A DNA stretch of 58,372 nucleotides from Fimbriimonadia bacterium (GCA_026129765.1 JAHCHP010000020.1:1-58372), one strand, 5' to 3'. Positions 9,596-19,051 are shown, counted from the stretch's first letter. Notes: generated from the sequence alone by a model not told the origin. Program-made: numbers and translations.

Positions 9596-11176
9596 ATGCT
9601 GACTCGTTATCCTGTTTATTCACGTCACGCGATGATTGCGTCCTCTCAACCTTTAGCCGTGAGCGCGGGGCTGTGGGCATTACATCACGGGGGCAATTTT
9701 ATCGATGCGGCGATTGCGGTTTCAGCCGTGCTGTGTGTCGTCGAACCGTGGGCAAGCCAATTGGGCGGCGATGCCTTTGCCGTTCTCTATGAAGCATCGA
9801 CCGGGCAAACCCGCGCTTTCAATGGTTCGGGGAACGCGCCCCGCAAAGCCTCGCGGAGCCATTTTCCACAGGGAATCCCGCTGCGTGGATTGGCTTCGGC
9901 GACCGTGCCGGGTTTAGTCGATTGTTGGTTTACCTTGCACGAGCGGTATGGCACGATTGCAATATCCAAACTGCTGGAGCCTGCGATTGAATATGCGCAA
10001 AACGGATTTCCTGTCAGCGCATATAAACAGCGTCGCTGGAGCATGGTTCCCGCTGAGACGGGCGCGGAACGCCTGCTGAATGCGCTGATCCAACGAGAAA
10101 CACCGCCAAAAACAGGCGAAGTGATTCGTTGTGAAGATTTGGCGTGGACATTGAACGAGATTGCGCTGGATGGGCGTCATGCGTTTTATGAGGGCGAGGT
10201 CCTGAACCGTTTGATCGCCTATAGCCGCGAACACGGCGGTCTCTTCGAGCCGGAAGATTTCCGGGATCATCGTACCGAGATTTTAGAGCCGCTCAAGGTT
10301 GCGTATCGGGGCTTCGAAGTTCATGGGCAGCCGCCTGTATCCCAGGGAATTATATTACTGGAAGCGCTGAAGATCGTAGGGCAAGCGAATCTCAAGGCGA
10401 TGACGCCCCCAGAGCGCGCTCACCTCATGATTGAGGCGATCAAATGCGCATTCGCCGACCGATGGGCCACTTTGGGCGATCCCGCGTTTGTAAGTAACCC
10501 TGCGGAACAATTGCTTTCCGATGAGTTTGCCGCGCAGCGGTTTCAGAGTATTGATCCGGCTCAAACGCAGAAAATACCGGCTGCAGTCAGCATCAATGAT
10601 CATGACACCACCTATTTTTGCGTCGCGGACCGGGAAGGGAATGCGATTTCGTTTATCCAGAGCGTGTTTCACGGGTTTGGGTGCGGGGTGGCTGCGGAGG
10701 GAACCGGAGTCCTGTTCAACAACCGGATGTGCGGTTTCTCCTTAGACCCTGCAAGTCCCAATGTTTTGGAGCCAAGAAAGCGACCGATCCACACCTTGAA
10801 TGCCTATCTGGTGACCCATAACGGGCAGCTTGCCTTTGTGGGAGGCACTCCAGGAGGCGATATTCAAGTGCAGTCAAACTTGCAAATTCTCTCTCATCTG
10901 ATCGATAGGGGGCTTGACCCACAGTCTGCGATTGAGCAGCCTCGCTGGGCATGGCAGCCGGAATCGGGCGTTGCGCCGAGCGCAGGACGCCTGCTCATCG
11001 AGAACGCGCCAACAGGTGATTCGATAACTGATGCGCTTCGCGCCCTGGAGCATGACGTCTACGAGGTTCCCTTTGGGCAGCATCCAAGCGCAGTCCAAAT
11101 TATTCAAAGACTGCCTGAAGGGGGCTATGCGGGCGGTTCCGACCCACGAACCGAGGGGCAGGTTTCCGGTTTTTAG
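9596..11176 (+). CDS. Gamma-glutamyltransferase family (putative glutathione hydrolase)
   Basis: 526 residues of the Ntn-hydrolase family that cleaves itself into large and small subunits and then hydrolyses or transfers gamma-glutamyl groups. Key features are the N-terminal ASSQPLAVSAG segment, GGNFIDAAIA near 32, and DTTYFCVAD, where Thr338 (first Thr of the TTY pair) should be the autocleavage site and nucleophile. GGTPGGD lies near the C-terminus. There is no signal peptide, unlike periplasmic Ggt, so it belongs with cytoplasmic YwrD-like members, and its substrate is uncertain. The ATG at 9596 is chosen because a TATAAT box ends six bases upstream. Confidence 0.85.
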   Translation: MLTRYPVYSRHAMIASSQPLAVSAGLWALHHGGNFIDAAIAVSAVLCVVEPWASQLGGDAFAVLYEASTGQTRAFNGSGNAPRKASRSHFPQGIPLRGLASATVPGLVDCWFTLHERYGTIAISKLLEPAIEYAQNGFPVSAYKQRRWSMVPAETGAERLLNALIQRETPPKTGEVIRCEDLAWTLNEIALDGRHAFYEGEVLNRLIAYSREHGGLFEPEDFRDHRTEILEPLKVAYRGFEVHGQPPVSQGIILLEALKIVGQANLKAMTPPERAHLMIEAIKCAFADRWATLGDPAFVSNPAEQLLSDEFAAQRFQSIDPAQTQKIPAAVSINDHDTTYFCVADREGNAISFIQSVFHGFGCGVAAEGTGVLFNNRMCGFSLDPASPNVLEPRKRPIHTLNAYLVTHNGQLAFVGGTPGGDIQVQSNLQILSHLIDRGLDPQSAIEQPRWAWQPESGVAPSAGRLLIENAPTGDSITDALRALEHDVYEVPFGQHPSAVQIIQRLPEGGYAGGSDPRTEGQVSGF

Positions 11177-11188
11177 ATGGATATGAGG

Positions 11189-11209
11189 TATAATTTTAGC
11201 GTGGCTAAA
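11189..11209 (+). promoter_or_regulatory. -10 box and palindromic operator of the MarR gene
   Basis: TATAAT at 11189-11194 runs directly into TTTAGC-GTG-GCTAAA (11195-11209), a perfect 6-3-6 palindrome covering the expected transcription start. That is a typical site for self-repression by a dimeric MarR protein. The start codon follows 19 bases later with AAGGAG in between. Confidence 0.6.
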
Positions 11210-11228
11210 TAACAAAAGGAGCCAACTC

Positions 11229-11801
11229 ATGACTATTGATAAATTGCGTTTACCGATTGCCTTATCCGAGGATCTTTTGAACCATGCGGAGATGATTTCT
11301 CAGGTCTTTGCGCAAGCCATGTACAAGACCATTGGCGAGCATATGACCGAGGAGCTGTCTGAGTCGGAGTTGACTTACGCGCAGATGCAGGCGTTACGTT
11401 ATTTGCGCAATCACCGCCGGGTAATGGTGGGCGATATGGCAGATGGGCTTGGCATTTCGTATCCCTCCGCCACCAATATGGTCAACCGCCTGGAAAAGAA
11501 AGGTTGGATCGAGCGTATCCCCAACCCTCGCGACCGTCGACAAGTGGGCATCAAGATCACCGAATCGGGCGCGCAATTGGTTCACCAGATTGATCAAGAA
11601 CGCAAACACCGTTTTGCTGCCATCTTAACCAAAATGGAACCCGAAGAACGCCATGCCTTCATCAATGGTTTGCGCGCGTTCATTCGCACTGGCATGGAGA
11701 ACGATATTCTGCCCCCGGATGAGATCTGCTTGCATTGCGGCACGCAACAAGACCCCCTCTGTCCGATACGCGCCTCAAAAACGGAAGAGTTCTGCCGTTA
11801 A
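11229..11801 (+). CDS. MarR-family transcriptional regulator with cysteine-rich tail
   Basis: 190 residues. The winged helix-turn-helix spans about 48-115: GDMADGLGISYPSATNMVNRLEKKG is the recognition region, and NPRDRRQ is the wing with the conserved Asp-Arg pair. Helices before and after form the dimer interface. The unusual part is the last 25 residues, with Cys167, Cys170, Cys178 and Cys189 (CLHC, then LCPI, then FCR). This could bind zinc or an iron-sulfur cluster, or act as a thiol redox switch. It has its own promoter with a palindromic operator and AAGGAG. Regulatory targets are unknown. Confidence 0.85.
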   Translation: MTIDKLRLPIALSEDLLNHAEMISQVFAQAMYKTIGEHMTEELSESELTYAQMQALRYLRNHRRVMVGDMADGLGISYPSATNMVNRLEKKGWIERIPNPRDRRQVGIKITESGAQLVHQIDQERKHRFAAILTKMEPEERHAFINGLRAFIRTGMENDILPPDEICLHCGTQQDPLCPIRASKTEEFCR

Positions 11802-11826
11802 CCATCACTTGAATGGCTTGTTTACT

Positions 11827-13059
11827 CTAACAGCCGTTGCCGAAATTAAACAGCACTTCCAAGAGATCGGCATCGTCAATGATTCCATCTCGATTTAGGT
11901 CTTCCGGCAGGTTAGGACCCGTCTGCCCGTATGCGAACAAAACATTTAACACATCGATATCGTTGACACAACCATCCCCTGTGACATCGCCTGGCGTTGT
12001 TTTCTTTAACCAATAGGCTTCTAAGTTGCCTGTCGCTGTGTTGAGACCATATCCAACAATAGCATTGCCATCCGCGGAGATGCCCGTTGCCTCCATTAAT
12101 CGGCTGTTGTTCAACCAAGGGGCGAAAGTCATGGTCAGTTCTTCAATGGTTCCCGCTGAGGTTAACCATCGTACGGCGCGAGGAGCAAGAACCATAGGGT
12201 TGATCAAGACGTAGTCAATGCCAACGACTGCAGAACCGTCCGCAGAGACGCTGGTTGCCGTGCTGGAGAAACCATTGGGTAGGGTCCCAAGGTCTTGCAT
12301 GCCTTGTCCAGCCCTCCATAGAAAAGCATGTCCAACAGCCGCGTTTGTCATCGCCCAGCCAACAATGGTTGTGCCGTCTGCTGAAATAGCGTTTGCGCGG
12401 CTTGCCGCCCCGCCTAAGGTACCCAAGTCTGTCACCTGCGTAGGTGATGTCCAAAGCACGGCGTGCGCATTACCTGAGGCATCATAACAAGCACCTACGA
12501 TCAGAGAACCATCGGCTGAAACCGCTGTCGCCTCGCTGCCTATATATCCAGAAAGCGTGCTTAAAGGGGTCATGGTTCCAGATGTCCAAAGAAACGCGCG
12601 ACGGGATAGCACACTTTGATCGGAATTGGTCGTATCATAGCCCACGATGACAGAGCCATTGGCTGAGATACCTGTGGCTTCACTGTGCACTCCACCCGCC
12701 ATGACTCCTAAATCTTGCGCCTCTTGGAATGTTTCCCAACGAAAAGCTCTGGCTATCCCCGATGAGTGCCACATGCTCCCTACCACAATAGAGCCGTCCG
12801 CTGAAACAGCCATGGGGTTACTGCCAAAAAATTCTGCTGGCAATTGGATTTCGTTGACCGTGTTTGAATTGCTCCAATGAAATCCGCTGTTCCCAGCAAA
12901 TGCAGAATAGATTCCAATGACAGTTGAACCGTCTGCAGAAATTGCATGAGCTCGACTGTCCATGTTAGGTAACCAGCGTATAGATTGGGCATGAGAAACA
13001 AGGGTGAAGCAGGTACAGACGAACGATAATGTAGCAACGGCATGAATTCTTCTTGACAT
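11827..13059 (-). CDS. Secreted HAF-repeat protein with C-terminal dockerin-type module
   Basis: 410 residues from the ATG at 13059, preceded by AGGAGG at the right distance. A signal peptide runs to about SHAQ. The body has eight or so repeats of 40-45 residues with the core AVSADGSxIVGxxx followed by AxxW: the extracellular HAF repeat, thought to form a beta-propeller. The last 55 residues hold two dockerin-like calcium loops (GDVTGDGCVND; DLNRDGIIDD), each followed by a LLxVLFxFG helix, and the protein ends in GNGC. The end is closely similar to those of the 6644-7807 and 31829-38152 proteins. Function is unknown beyond a surface or secreted location. Confidence 0.85.
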   Translation of the reverse strand: MSRRIHAVATLSFVCTCFTLVSHAQSIRWLPNMDSRAHAISADGSTVIGIYSAFAGNSGFHWSNSNTVNEIQLPAEFFGSNPMAVSADGSIVVGSMWHSSGIARAFRWETFQEAQDLGVMAGGVHSEATGISANGSVIVGYDTTNSDQSVLSRRAFLWTSGTMTPLSTLSGYIGSEATAVSADGSLIVGACYDASGNAHAVLWTSPTQVTDLGTLGGAASRANAISADGTTIVGWAMTNAAVGHAFLWRAGQGMQDLGTLPNGFSSTATSVSADGSAVVGIDYVLINPMVLAPRAVRWLTSAGTIEELTMTFAPWLNNSRLMEATGISADGNAIVGYGLNTATGNLEAYWLKKTTPGDVTGDGCVNDIDVLNVLFAYGQTGPNLPEDLNRDGIIDDADLLEVLFNFGNGC

Positions 13060-13129
13060 CGTTATCCTCCTATCTTCCAAGGCAGCCTCTTTTTTACATT
13101 CGCCTTGAAGAATGGAAACACCTGCCAAG

Positions 13130-14572
13130 CTATTCCAACCTTTCTACAAACTCGCCCCGCCCCGTGTCGATGAGTCGTTGGGCATAGGACGCAAAATGGG
13201 GGGAATGACGGTTCGCATGCAGGGGACCCCCCTCTTGTATCACATCACAAAAAGGGTCTCCATGGCGGCTGTGCCGGTAAATCTCCAACTGCCACTCATC
13301 CAGCAAGTATAAACCCTTCGCCATGAGGTCCTCGCGTTCTTGCGCTAAATTGCGTGTTTCATGCGGGTCTGCCTCGATATCGAACAACATATACGGAGGA
13401 AAATCTTTCCAGCCTGCATGATAAGTGCGAATCAAGAGCCAGCGATCCCACAAGGCGGCGCGCTGGCAACTCCATGCGCCTTGGCTCAAAATCAGCGAGT
13501 TTCGGATAGGGTGATTGGTTTGGATTTCTTTTTTCAGACTGCTGCCGAACCAAGAGTCGGGTTTTCTCGCGCCCGCCATCTCCAATAAGGTGGCGGCTAA
13601 ATCCATATGATAGCAGAAGCCGTCATAAGTCTTGCCTGTAGGGATAACTCCCGGCGCAATGAGGATGCCTGGCAACCGGTTGGTGATGAGGTCCGCGGTT
13701 TGGTGGTCACCCCAGACATTCAATTCGCCTTGATTTTCGCCATGATCGGCAGAAAGATAGATCACTGTTTCAGACAAGATGCCCGCCTTGTCCAAATCTT
13801 CCAACAGTCGTTCGATAAACATGTCCACGTAACGTATGCCGGTGTCATAGCCGTCGATGTGTCTTTTGGCGTCTTGTAGGTCGCGGATTTCGCCCACTCC
13901 CCATCGCCATTCAGCGGGCAGTTTGTCATCATAGCCCGGCACTTCGCGCGCGCTGTGCGGTCCGAAACTGGCGCGCTGGCGGTCAATAATCCCTTGTGTA
14001 AGCCATTTGCCAATCGGTTCTTGTTCAAAGGGATTCCCAAACGATTCGGGCGTATCATAAGGGGTGTGCGGATCCCAAAAGTTGACATGCAGAAACCAAT
14101 TCTCTTGTTTCCCATGGCGCGCAATCCAATCGGAGGTGACAGGATACACCTCATCCGCGTTTTCCAGCCCGCCTTTGCCGGTGTCATAGGTTTCATGGAA
14201 CCCGTGAATGATTTGGTAGGAAGAATGGCGTTGGGGGAAGGGACTGATGCTCACAGTATGATAACCTGCGTGCCTGAGCGCGGAGCCGAGTGTTTGGAGC
14301 GAGTGAGCAGAACGGAAACCGCGTCGGTCGCCTTCGGGGTACAAGTCGGCGCGTTTACCGCCATGATTTACAACGCCTGTGAAGGAACCGGGTCTGCCGC
14401 AGAAAAAGGCGGTTCGGCTGGGCAGACAAGGCGAGTCGGAGGCAAACAGCCGCGTGAAGCGAACACCCTGCGTTGCCAATTGATCGATGCAAGGCGAGGT
14501 GTTCCGGTGATAGCCGTAGCAGCCCAAATGATCGGGGCGCAGCGAATCGATATCGATGTAAAGAATACGCAC
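13130..14572 (-). CDS. Type I sulfatase (arylsulfatase family)
   Basis: 480 residues of the alkaline-phosphatase-like sulfatase fold. DIDSLRPDHLGCYGY near the N-terminus supplies metal-binding Asp residues. SPCLPSR gives Cys49 in the CxPSR motif, which a formylglycine-generating enzyme or anaerobic sulfatase maturase must oxidise. SADHGEN near residue 275 supplies further calcium ligands. It begins with GTG at 14572 and has no signal peptide. Likely substrates are sulfated sugars from algal or animal polysaccharides; the exact substrate cannot be told. It is divergent from the GH5-like gene across 60 bases. No maturase is in the window. Confidence 0.88.
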   Translation of the reverse strand: MRILYIDIDSLRPDHLGCYGYHRNTSPCIDQLATQGVRFTRLFASDSPCLPSRTAFFCGRPGSFTGVVNHGGKRADLYPEGDRRGFRSAHSLQTLGSALRHAGYHTVSISPFPQRHSSYQIIHGFHETYDTGKGGLENADEVYPVTSDWIARHGKQENWFLHVNFWDPHTPYDTPESFGNPFEQEPIGKWLTQGIIDRQRASFGPHSAREVPGYDDKLPAEWRWGVGEIRDLQDAKRHIDGYDTGIRYVDMFIERLLEDLDKAGILSETVIYLSADHGENQGELNVWGDHQTADLITNRLPGILIAPGVIPTGKTYDGFCYHMDLAATLLEMAGARKPDSWFGSSLKKEIQTNHPIRNSLILSQGAWSCQRAALWDRWLLIRTYHAGWKDFPPYMLFDIEADPHETRNLAQEREDLMAKGLYLLDEWQLEIYRHSRHGDPFCDVIQEGGPLHANRHSPHFASYAQRLIDTGRGEFVERLE

Positions 14573-14620
14573 AAGGGTTCCAATTCTCGGAGAGGCGCGC
14601 TTTCCCTGCTGTCGCGCAGG

Positions 14621-14626
14621 TAGAAT
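14621..14626 (+). promoter_or_regulatory. -10 box giving a leaderless mRNA for the GH5-like gene
   Basis: TAGAAT with six bases before the ATG at 14633, and no Shine-Dalgarno. It shares a 60-base divergent region with the sulfatase gene. Confidence 0.5.
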
Positions 14627-14632
14627 CCCTGC

Positions 14633-15727
14633 ATGTTAAAACGGGCAGGCAGCGATTGGCAGATGAACGGGAAACCCTTTCGAGCGTTGGGCGTGAATAA
14701 GTTTGACCTATTCCTGCGATTCTTAAAAGGCGGGGAAGAGCGCGCTCAAGCAGAGGAAGCGATGCGGGAAGCTTCTCAGCGCGGTCTCCGGGTGATTCGT
14801 TTTGCGGGTGTGGGGTTCTATCCCAAAGACATGGAGGTGTGGACCGATGAGGCTCGCTACTGGGGCGCGATGGACGCGCTGATTGAGGGCGCCAAGAGAC
14901 AGTCACTCTCTCTGATACCGACCCTTTGCTGGAACCATTACCTGTTTCCTGACATGGCAGGCGAAACGGTTCAAGATTTCTTGACTCGCCCCCATTCGCG
15001 TTCGCGCCAATTCTTGAACCTCTATACTCGTCAGTTTGTTTCGCGATACCGCGATGAGTCAGCGATTCTGTTTTGGGAGATGACCAATGAACTGAATTTA
15101 CAAGCAGACCTCGCGTTTATGCGTCCTGATGGATGGGGCGATTTGAACGCGCCCTCGCTGGGAACTCCGCTGAAGCGGTTGGCGCGCGACAATTTTACGA
15201 CCGACCAAATGGTTCCCTTTATGCGGGATTGGGCGCGTCAGATCAGACGCTTAGACCCCAATCATTTGATCGCGAGCGGCTATTCATCGCCGCGTCCCGC
15301 CGCACAGCATTTGCGAAAAGCGAAAGGGAAGGGAGATTGGACGGAAGACAGCCCTGCAGAACTGACCACCTATCTCCGGGATACGCACCCAGACCCTATC
15401 GAGGTCGTCAGCCTGCATTTCTACAAAAAGCATGACAATTTGCGGTTTGGTAACCGGCAGGAAGATTCGGCTGAGCCTTTGCGCGTATTAGCCTCCGCCG
15501 CCCAGAAAATAGGGAAGCCGGTCTTTTTGGGTGAGACAGGCGATGATTACACCAGGTCCGCAGGTTTGCCATTTCTGAGAAGCGTTTTGCAAACTGCGCT
15601 TGAGAGCAAAATCCCGTTAGTTTTGTTCTGGAACTGGATGAGTCCCGGCGATCAATACGACCTCAGTCCGATGCGAACGCCTCAAGCGGTGGAACTCATC
15701 CAGTCTTATAGCGAGAAATTTCGATAA
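14633..15727 (+). CDS. GH5-like glycoside hydrolase (cellulase/mannanase clan A)
   Basis: 364 residues with a TIM-barrel glycosidase pattern: FRALGVNKFD at the start, RVIRFAG on an early strand, FWEMTNEL with Glu153 as probable acid/base, a LHFYKK strand, and PVFLGETGDD with Glu301 as probable nucleophile. The spacing and the TNE and GET motifs fit GH5, nearest to mannanase-like members. It lacks a signal peptide, so it would act on imported oligosaccharides unless exported another way. It is divergent from the sulfatase. Substrate is not determinable here. Confidence 0.75.
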   Translation: MLKRAGSDWQMNGKPFRALGVNKFDLFLRFLKGGEERAQAEEAMREASQRGLRVIRFAGVGFYPKDMEVWTDEARYWGAMDALIEGAKRQSLSLIPTLCWNHYLFPDMAGETVQDFLTRPHSRSRQFLNLYTRQFVSRYRDESAILFWEMTNELNLQADLAFMRPDGWGDLNAPSLGTPLKRLARDNFTTDQMVPFMRDWARQIRRLDPNHLIASGYSSPRPAAQHLRKAKGKGDWTEDSPAELTTYLRDTHPDPIEVVSLHFYKKHDNLRFGNRQEDSAEPLRVLASAAQKIGKPVFLGETGDDYTRSAGLPFLRSVLQTALESKIPLVLFWNWMSPGDQYDLSPMRTPQAVELIQSYSEKFR

Positions 15728-15735
15728 GTTTACAT

Positions 15736-16653
15736 TCAACCGCGCTTTGGTTGCCAGGCGGGGAATCGCGCGCCGTCCGTGGCAATTCGACGCGATTCGC
15801 GTCCTTCCGAGCGAATGACATAAATCGATTCCTTTCCCGATTCGCCGCTGATGCATGCGATCCATCGACCATCGGGCGACCATGCGGGCTTGTCATCTGC
15901 TATGGGGTCCGTAAATTCGAAGGGTTCCCACAAACGGCTGTCCTCTAAGCGCAAAACAAAAAGTTTAGATTTGGTGTCGGCGTGGCTGAGAAAGGCGATC
16001 CGTTTGCCGTCTGGCGACCAACTCATAGCCACGGCTTTTCGCCCGCCTAAATTGAGCCGCTCTCGTTTTCCACTTGTTGCGTCAACAAGCAGCAAATCAC
16101 CCCGACTAAGATACAGTACGCGCCTTCCTCGCGGTTCCCATTGGGGTTGATCGCCATCGGGCGCAAGCGAACGCCCTGAACGACCCGTCGCGTCGATAAT
16201 GAACAATCCCCGGCTGCCCTCCAAAACAGTATAGACCAATCGTTTACCATCCGGCGACCAGGCAGGGGGGGTGTCGCGATGCGCCTGTCCCGTGATGGAT
16301 CGCTGATTACGCCCATCCGAATTCATCAGGTATAGTCCTTCAGGGTTATCGCGCACATAGGCGATCTGTTGCCCATTGGGTGACCAAGCGGGTGATCGGC
16401 TGCCGCCGGACGGAGTTTTAGTCAGGTTCGTATGTTGTTTCGCGAGGGTGTTATAACCCCAGATATCCCATCCTGTCTCGCTGTGGCTAACATAAAGCAA
16501 GCGAGTGCCTTCCGGTGACCAAGCGAGCGGGCGGTCCGCTTTGAATCGCAACTCGCTGGTAAGCGCGCCAGGCTGGGTTCCATCGCCACTCGCCAACCAT
16601 ACGCGCCCGCCACGCATAAAGGCGATTTTGAAATCGGATAATGAAGTCTGCAT
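15736..16653 (-). CDS. TolB/PD40-type beta-propeller protein
   Basis: 305 residues made almost wholly of WD40-like PD40 repeats, at least five with AWSPDGKRIAYVS-type cores near 45, 90, 135, 215 and 260. This builds a six-bladed propeller like the TolB domain. There is no signal peptide or enzyme domain, so it is likely a soluble binding or scaffold protein. The start is taken at the second of two nearby ATGs because TAATAC lies eight bases before it; the first ATG is six bases upstream at 16659. It converges with the GH5-like gene with only eight bases between stops. Confidence 0.7.
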   Translation of the reverse strand: MQTSLSDFKIAFMRGGRVWLASGDGTQPGALTSELRFKADRPLAWSPEGTRLLYVSHSETGWDIWGYNTLAKQHTNLTKTPSGGSRSPAWSPNGQQIAYVRDNPEGLYLMNSDGRNQRSITGQAHRDTPPAWSPDGKRLVYTVLEGSRGLFIIDATGRSGRSLAPDGDQPQWEPRGRRVLYLSRGDLLLVDATSGKRERLNLGGRKAVAMSWSPDGKRIAFLSHADTKSKLFVLRLEDSRLWEPFEFTDPIADDKPAWSPDGRWIACISGESGKESIYVIRSEGRESRRIATDGARFPAWQPKRG

Positions 16654-16771
16654 AGTCATGAGTATTACGACAGAGCGCGATAAGTTCCTTCGCCTTTTGT
16701 GACATACGATGAAAAGGGTCTGGTAGGGGGCATTCCCCCAGTGGTTGACTAATATTGGAGGGCGAAGCCAT

Positions 16772-16818
16772 CACCCCTTCCCCTTGCTGGCAGGGGGAAG
16801 GTAGGGAAGGGGGTTTGT
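16772..16818. repeat. Dispersed C-rich/G-rich hairpin repeat, copy 1
   Basis: CCTTCCCC pairs with GGGGAAGG around a TTGCTGGCAG loop, followed by a conserved AGGG..GGGGGTTTG tail. The copy at 38326-38373 has the same layout. It lies in the 280-base gap between panB and the propeller gene, where I see no gene. Confidence 0.6.
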
Positions 16819-16933
16819 CTTTTTTGAAGTTGCCACTGAAGTCGCCCCCAGAACCACGCAAAGTCCGCCGTCGCGGACTCAAATCCGATTCCGGTTGGAG
16901 GGCGAAACTCAATCTTCGCCGTAAACACAATTC

Positions 16934-17731
16934 TTAAAACGACTGTTCTTTTGTGGGGAACTGTTTTTCTTTCACCTCGCGCACATAGGTCTGCAACGCT
17001 TGACCGATCTGTTCCCGCAGGTTTACATAAGGCTTACTATGTTTGTAAGTCTCCTCGCTCAACCCCAAGATGTCATGCCAGACTTGAATTTGCCCATCGC
17101 AGCCCGCCCCCGCGCCGATACCAATCGTTGGCAGCGCAGTCGCTTGAGTGAGACGTTCCGCCAAGTCAGCCGGTATCAGTTCCAACACCACCGCAAACGC
17201 GCCCGCATTCTCTACCGCGTTGAGCGCATTCATAAGAGCATCGGCGGCTTCCTCCGAGCGTCCTTGAACTCGGAACCCACCGAATTGGTGAACCGATTGG
17301 GGTGTGAACCCCAAATGCGCCATCACCGGGATACCGAGTTCCACCATACTTTCCATCGCTGCCAATGTGATGGGCGACGCACCCTCTAACTTGACCGCCT
17401 CCGCGCCTGCCTGCATCAACTTACCCGCATTGTAAATCGTATCTTCCACAGACACCCCGTAGCTTAAAAAGGGCATATCCGCCACCAACAGCGCGCGCTC
17501 GATACCTCGCCAAACCGCTTTCAGATGGTGTAGTACTTCGTTCAGAGAAACGGGGACCGTGGTTTCGTAGCCAAGCATGGTGTTGCCCACCGAGTCCCCC
17601 ACTAAAATCACGTCGATTCCCGCGTCCTCTGCCAGCTTCGCGCTCGGATTGTCATAAGCGGTCACGGCAACGATTTTCCGCCCTTCTTGTTTCCATTTTT
17701 GCAATGAGCGCGTGGTAACTTTCTCATCCAT
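16934..17731 (-). CDS. panB: 3-methyl-2-oxobutanoate hydroxymethyltransferase
   Basis: 265 residues, the standard PanB length. It transfers a hydroxymethyl group from methylene-tetrahydrofolate to alpha-ketoisovalerate, the first step of pantothenate (vitamin B5, then CoA) synthesis. Seen are VTAYDNPSAKLAEDAGID, LVGDSVGN and ADMPFLSY with the metal-binding Asp residues, VKLEG with the Glu, and the HLGFTPQS and IGIGAG loops. The ATG at 17731 is used because TACTAT lies seven bases before it and the domain begins there. panC and panD are not adjacent. Confidence 0.96.
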   Translation of the reverse strand: MDEKVTTRSLQKWKQEGRKIVAVTAYDNPSAKLAEDAGIDVILVGDSVGNTMLGYETTVPVSLNEVLHHLKAVWRGIERALLVADMPFLSYGVSVEDTIYNAGKLMQAGAEAVKLEGASPITLAAMESMVELGIPVMAHLGFTPQSVHQFGGFRVQGRSEEAADALMNALNAVENAGAFAVVLELIPADLAERLTQATALPTIGIGAGAGCDGQIQVWHDILGLSEETYKHSKPYVNLREQIGQALQTYVREVKEKQFPTKEQSF

Positions 17732-17738
17732 AGGTCTT

Positions 17739-17744
17739 ATAGTA
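17739..17744 (-). promoter_or_regulatory. -10 box giving a leaderless mRNA for panB
   Basis: TACTAT with seven bases before the ATG at 17731. No Shine-Dalgarno is present. Confidence 0.5.
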
Positions 17745-17831
17745 CCTAATCCGCTTTTATTCGCTCTTAACATCTCCCATAAAGCAGCATTATCCTTCCA
17801 AAATCTTGGCGGCCATCAAATCGCATCGCGC

Positions 17832-17860
17832 CGTCATTCCCGCGAACGCGGGAATCCACG
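17832..17860. repeat. Dispersed palindromic repeat, intact copy
   Basis: CGTCATTCCCGCG-AA-CGCGGGAATCCACG, with a nine-base-pair perfect stem. Other copies lie at 27197 and 56451, and a decayed one at 7879. All are intergenic, in the manner of REP elements. Confidence 0.8.
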
Positions 17861-17930
17861 AAAAATGTCTACTTATGGACGTCGCCATATTGTATTAAAC
17901 AAAGCGTAAGATAAGGTGGGAGATACGGAT

Positions 17931-18956
17931 CTACTCCGTCAACAACGCATATTTCGAGCCGCGTCCCTCATCTAAGTCCTCAAAGACCTGCGTAATCTCA
18001 TCTAAAGAGCGCTCTGCCGTGATAAGCGGGCGCGGGTTCAAGCCTTGAAGCAGTCGTTCGCGCGCAGCGTAAACATCAGTCGTGGTATAGTGAAATGTGC
18101 CGATAAGAGTCAGTTCGTCATAATGAATTTCTTCCGCAGAAAAACGGACCTGTTCGCCCTTTGCCAGCCCACTGTAAAGCAAGATTTTGCCGCCGGGCGC
18201 AGCGAACTTCGGACATAGCTCCCAAATGGGCTTTGCGCCCGTTGCTTCGATCACGATGTCTGCGCCGCCGCTGGTTATTGCGCGTGCCTTGGATGCCGCG
18301 CTTACCCAGTCATCTTCAGAAACAAGCACTGTTTCCTGCGCTCCCAATGTCAGAGTTCGTTCCAAAGATTCGGCGCGCCGCCCGACCACCAGACAATGGC
18401 TGCCGCGGTGCAGCGCTTCCAACAGGTGCAGCATCGCCATGGTGCCAGTGCCAAGAATGACAACGCGAGGTCCGGGCAGGGGTTCCAACAGCCGCCACCC
18501 ATGCAGCACGCAAGACAAGGGTTCGATAAAAGCAGCATCTAAATAGCTGAGTTCAGGCGGGATTGGTAGCACATGAACTGCCGAGACGCGAGCGTTGATT
18601 TTGAGGTAGTCCGCAAAAGAACCCAGCACTACCGCATCCATCAGATTGCGGCATAAATTTGGGCGTTCCCGTCGGCACATCTCACAATTTTTGCAGGGGG
18701 CAGTCGGCGTCCAGGTGACGGCTTGTCCGACTTGCAGGTGATTGACGCCTTCTCCTACCGCCACGATATCGCCTGCGCCCTCATGCCCAAACAGTCCAAA
18801 CGGCAAACGCGCATGCCCCCGCCGGTAAGTTTTTAGATCGGTGCCGCACGTTAGCGCGACACGAACACGCGCCACCACTTCGCCCGGTTCCGGATCGGGA
18901 ATGGGCGAGTCACGAAGTTCCAACTGCCTTACCGCGCTGAGATAGGCTTGTCGCAT
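17931..18956 (-). CDS. Zinc-dependent alcohol dehydrogenase (MDR, sorbitol/threonine dehydrogenase type)
   Basis: 341 residues of the medium-chain dehydrogenase/reductase family. The catalytic zinc site is the CGTD segment near 37 and GHEGAG near 58. The structural zinc is held by four cysteines in CKNCEMCRRERPNLC (88-102). The Rossmann domain begins at VVILGTGTMA near 165. Such enzymes oxidise polyols, sugars or threonine with NAD; the substrate is not determined. TAAACT lies seven bases before the ATG, so the message may be leaderless. It is divergent from the small WYL-like gene. Confidence 0.88.
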   Translation of the reverse strand: MRQAYLSAVRQLELRDSPIPDPEPGEVVARVRVALTCGTDLKTYRRGHARLPFGLFGHEGAGDIVAVGEGVNHLQVGQAVTWTPTAPCKNCEMCRRERPNLCRNLMDAVVLGSFADYLKINARVSAVHVLPIPPELSYLDAAFIEPLSCVLHGWRLLEPLPGPRVVILGTGTMAMLHLLEALHRGSHCLVVGRRAESLERTLTLGAQETVLVSEDDWVSAASKARAITSGGADIVIEATGAKPIWELCPKFAAPGGKILLYSGLAKGEQVRFSAEEIHYDELTLIGTFHYTTTDVYAARERLLQGLNPRPLITAERSLDEITQVFEDLDEGRGSKYALLTE

Positions 18957-19051
18957 AACAATAAGTTTAGCACGCGTAGAGACCAGTCTTGAGGTACTAT
19001 GTTCTTAGCGAACCCCTGTATGTCAAGGTCTTTTTGAATGGAGGTGTTAAC

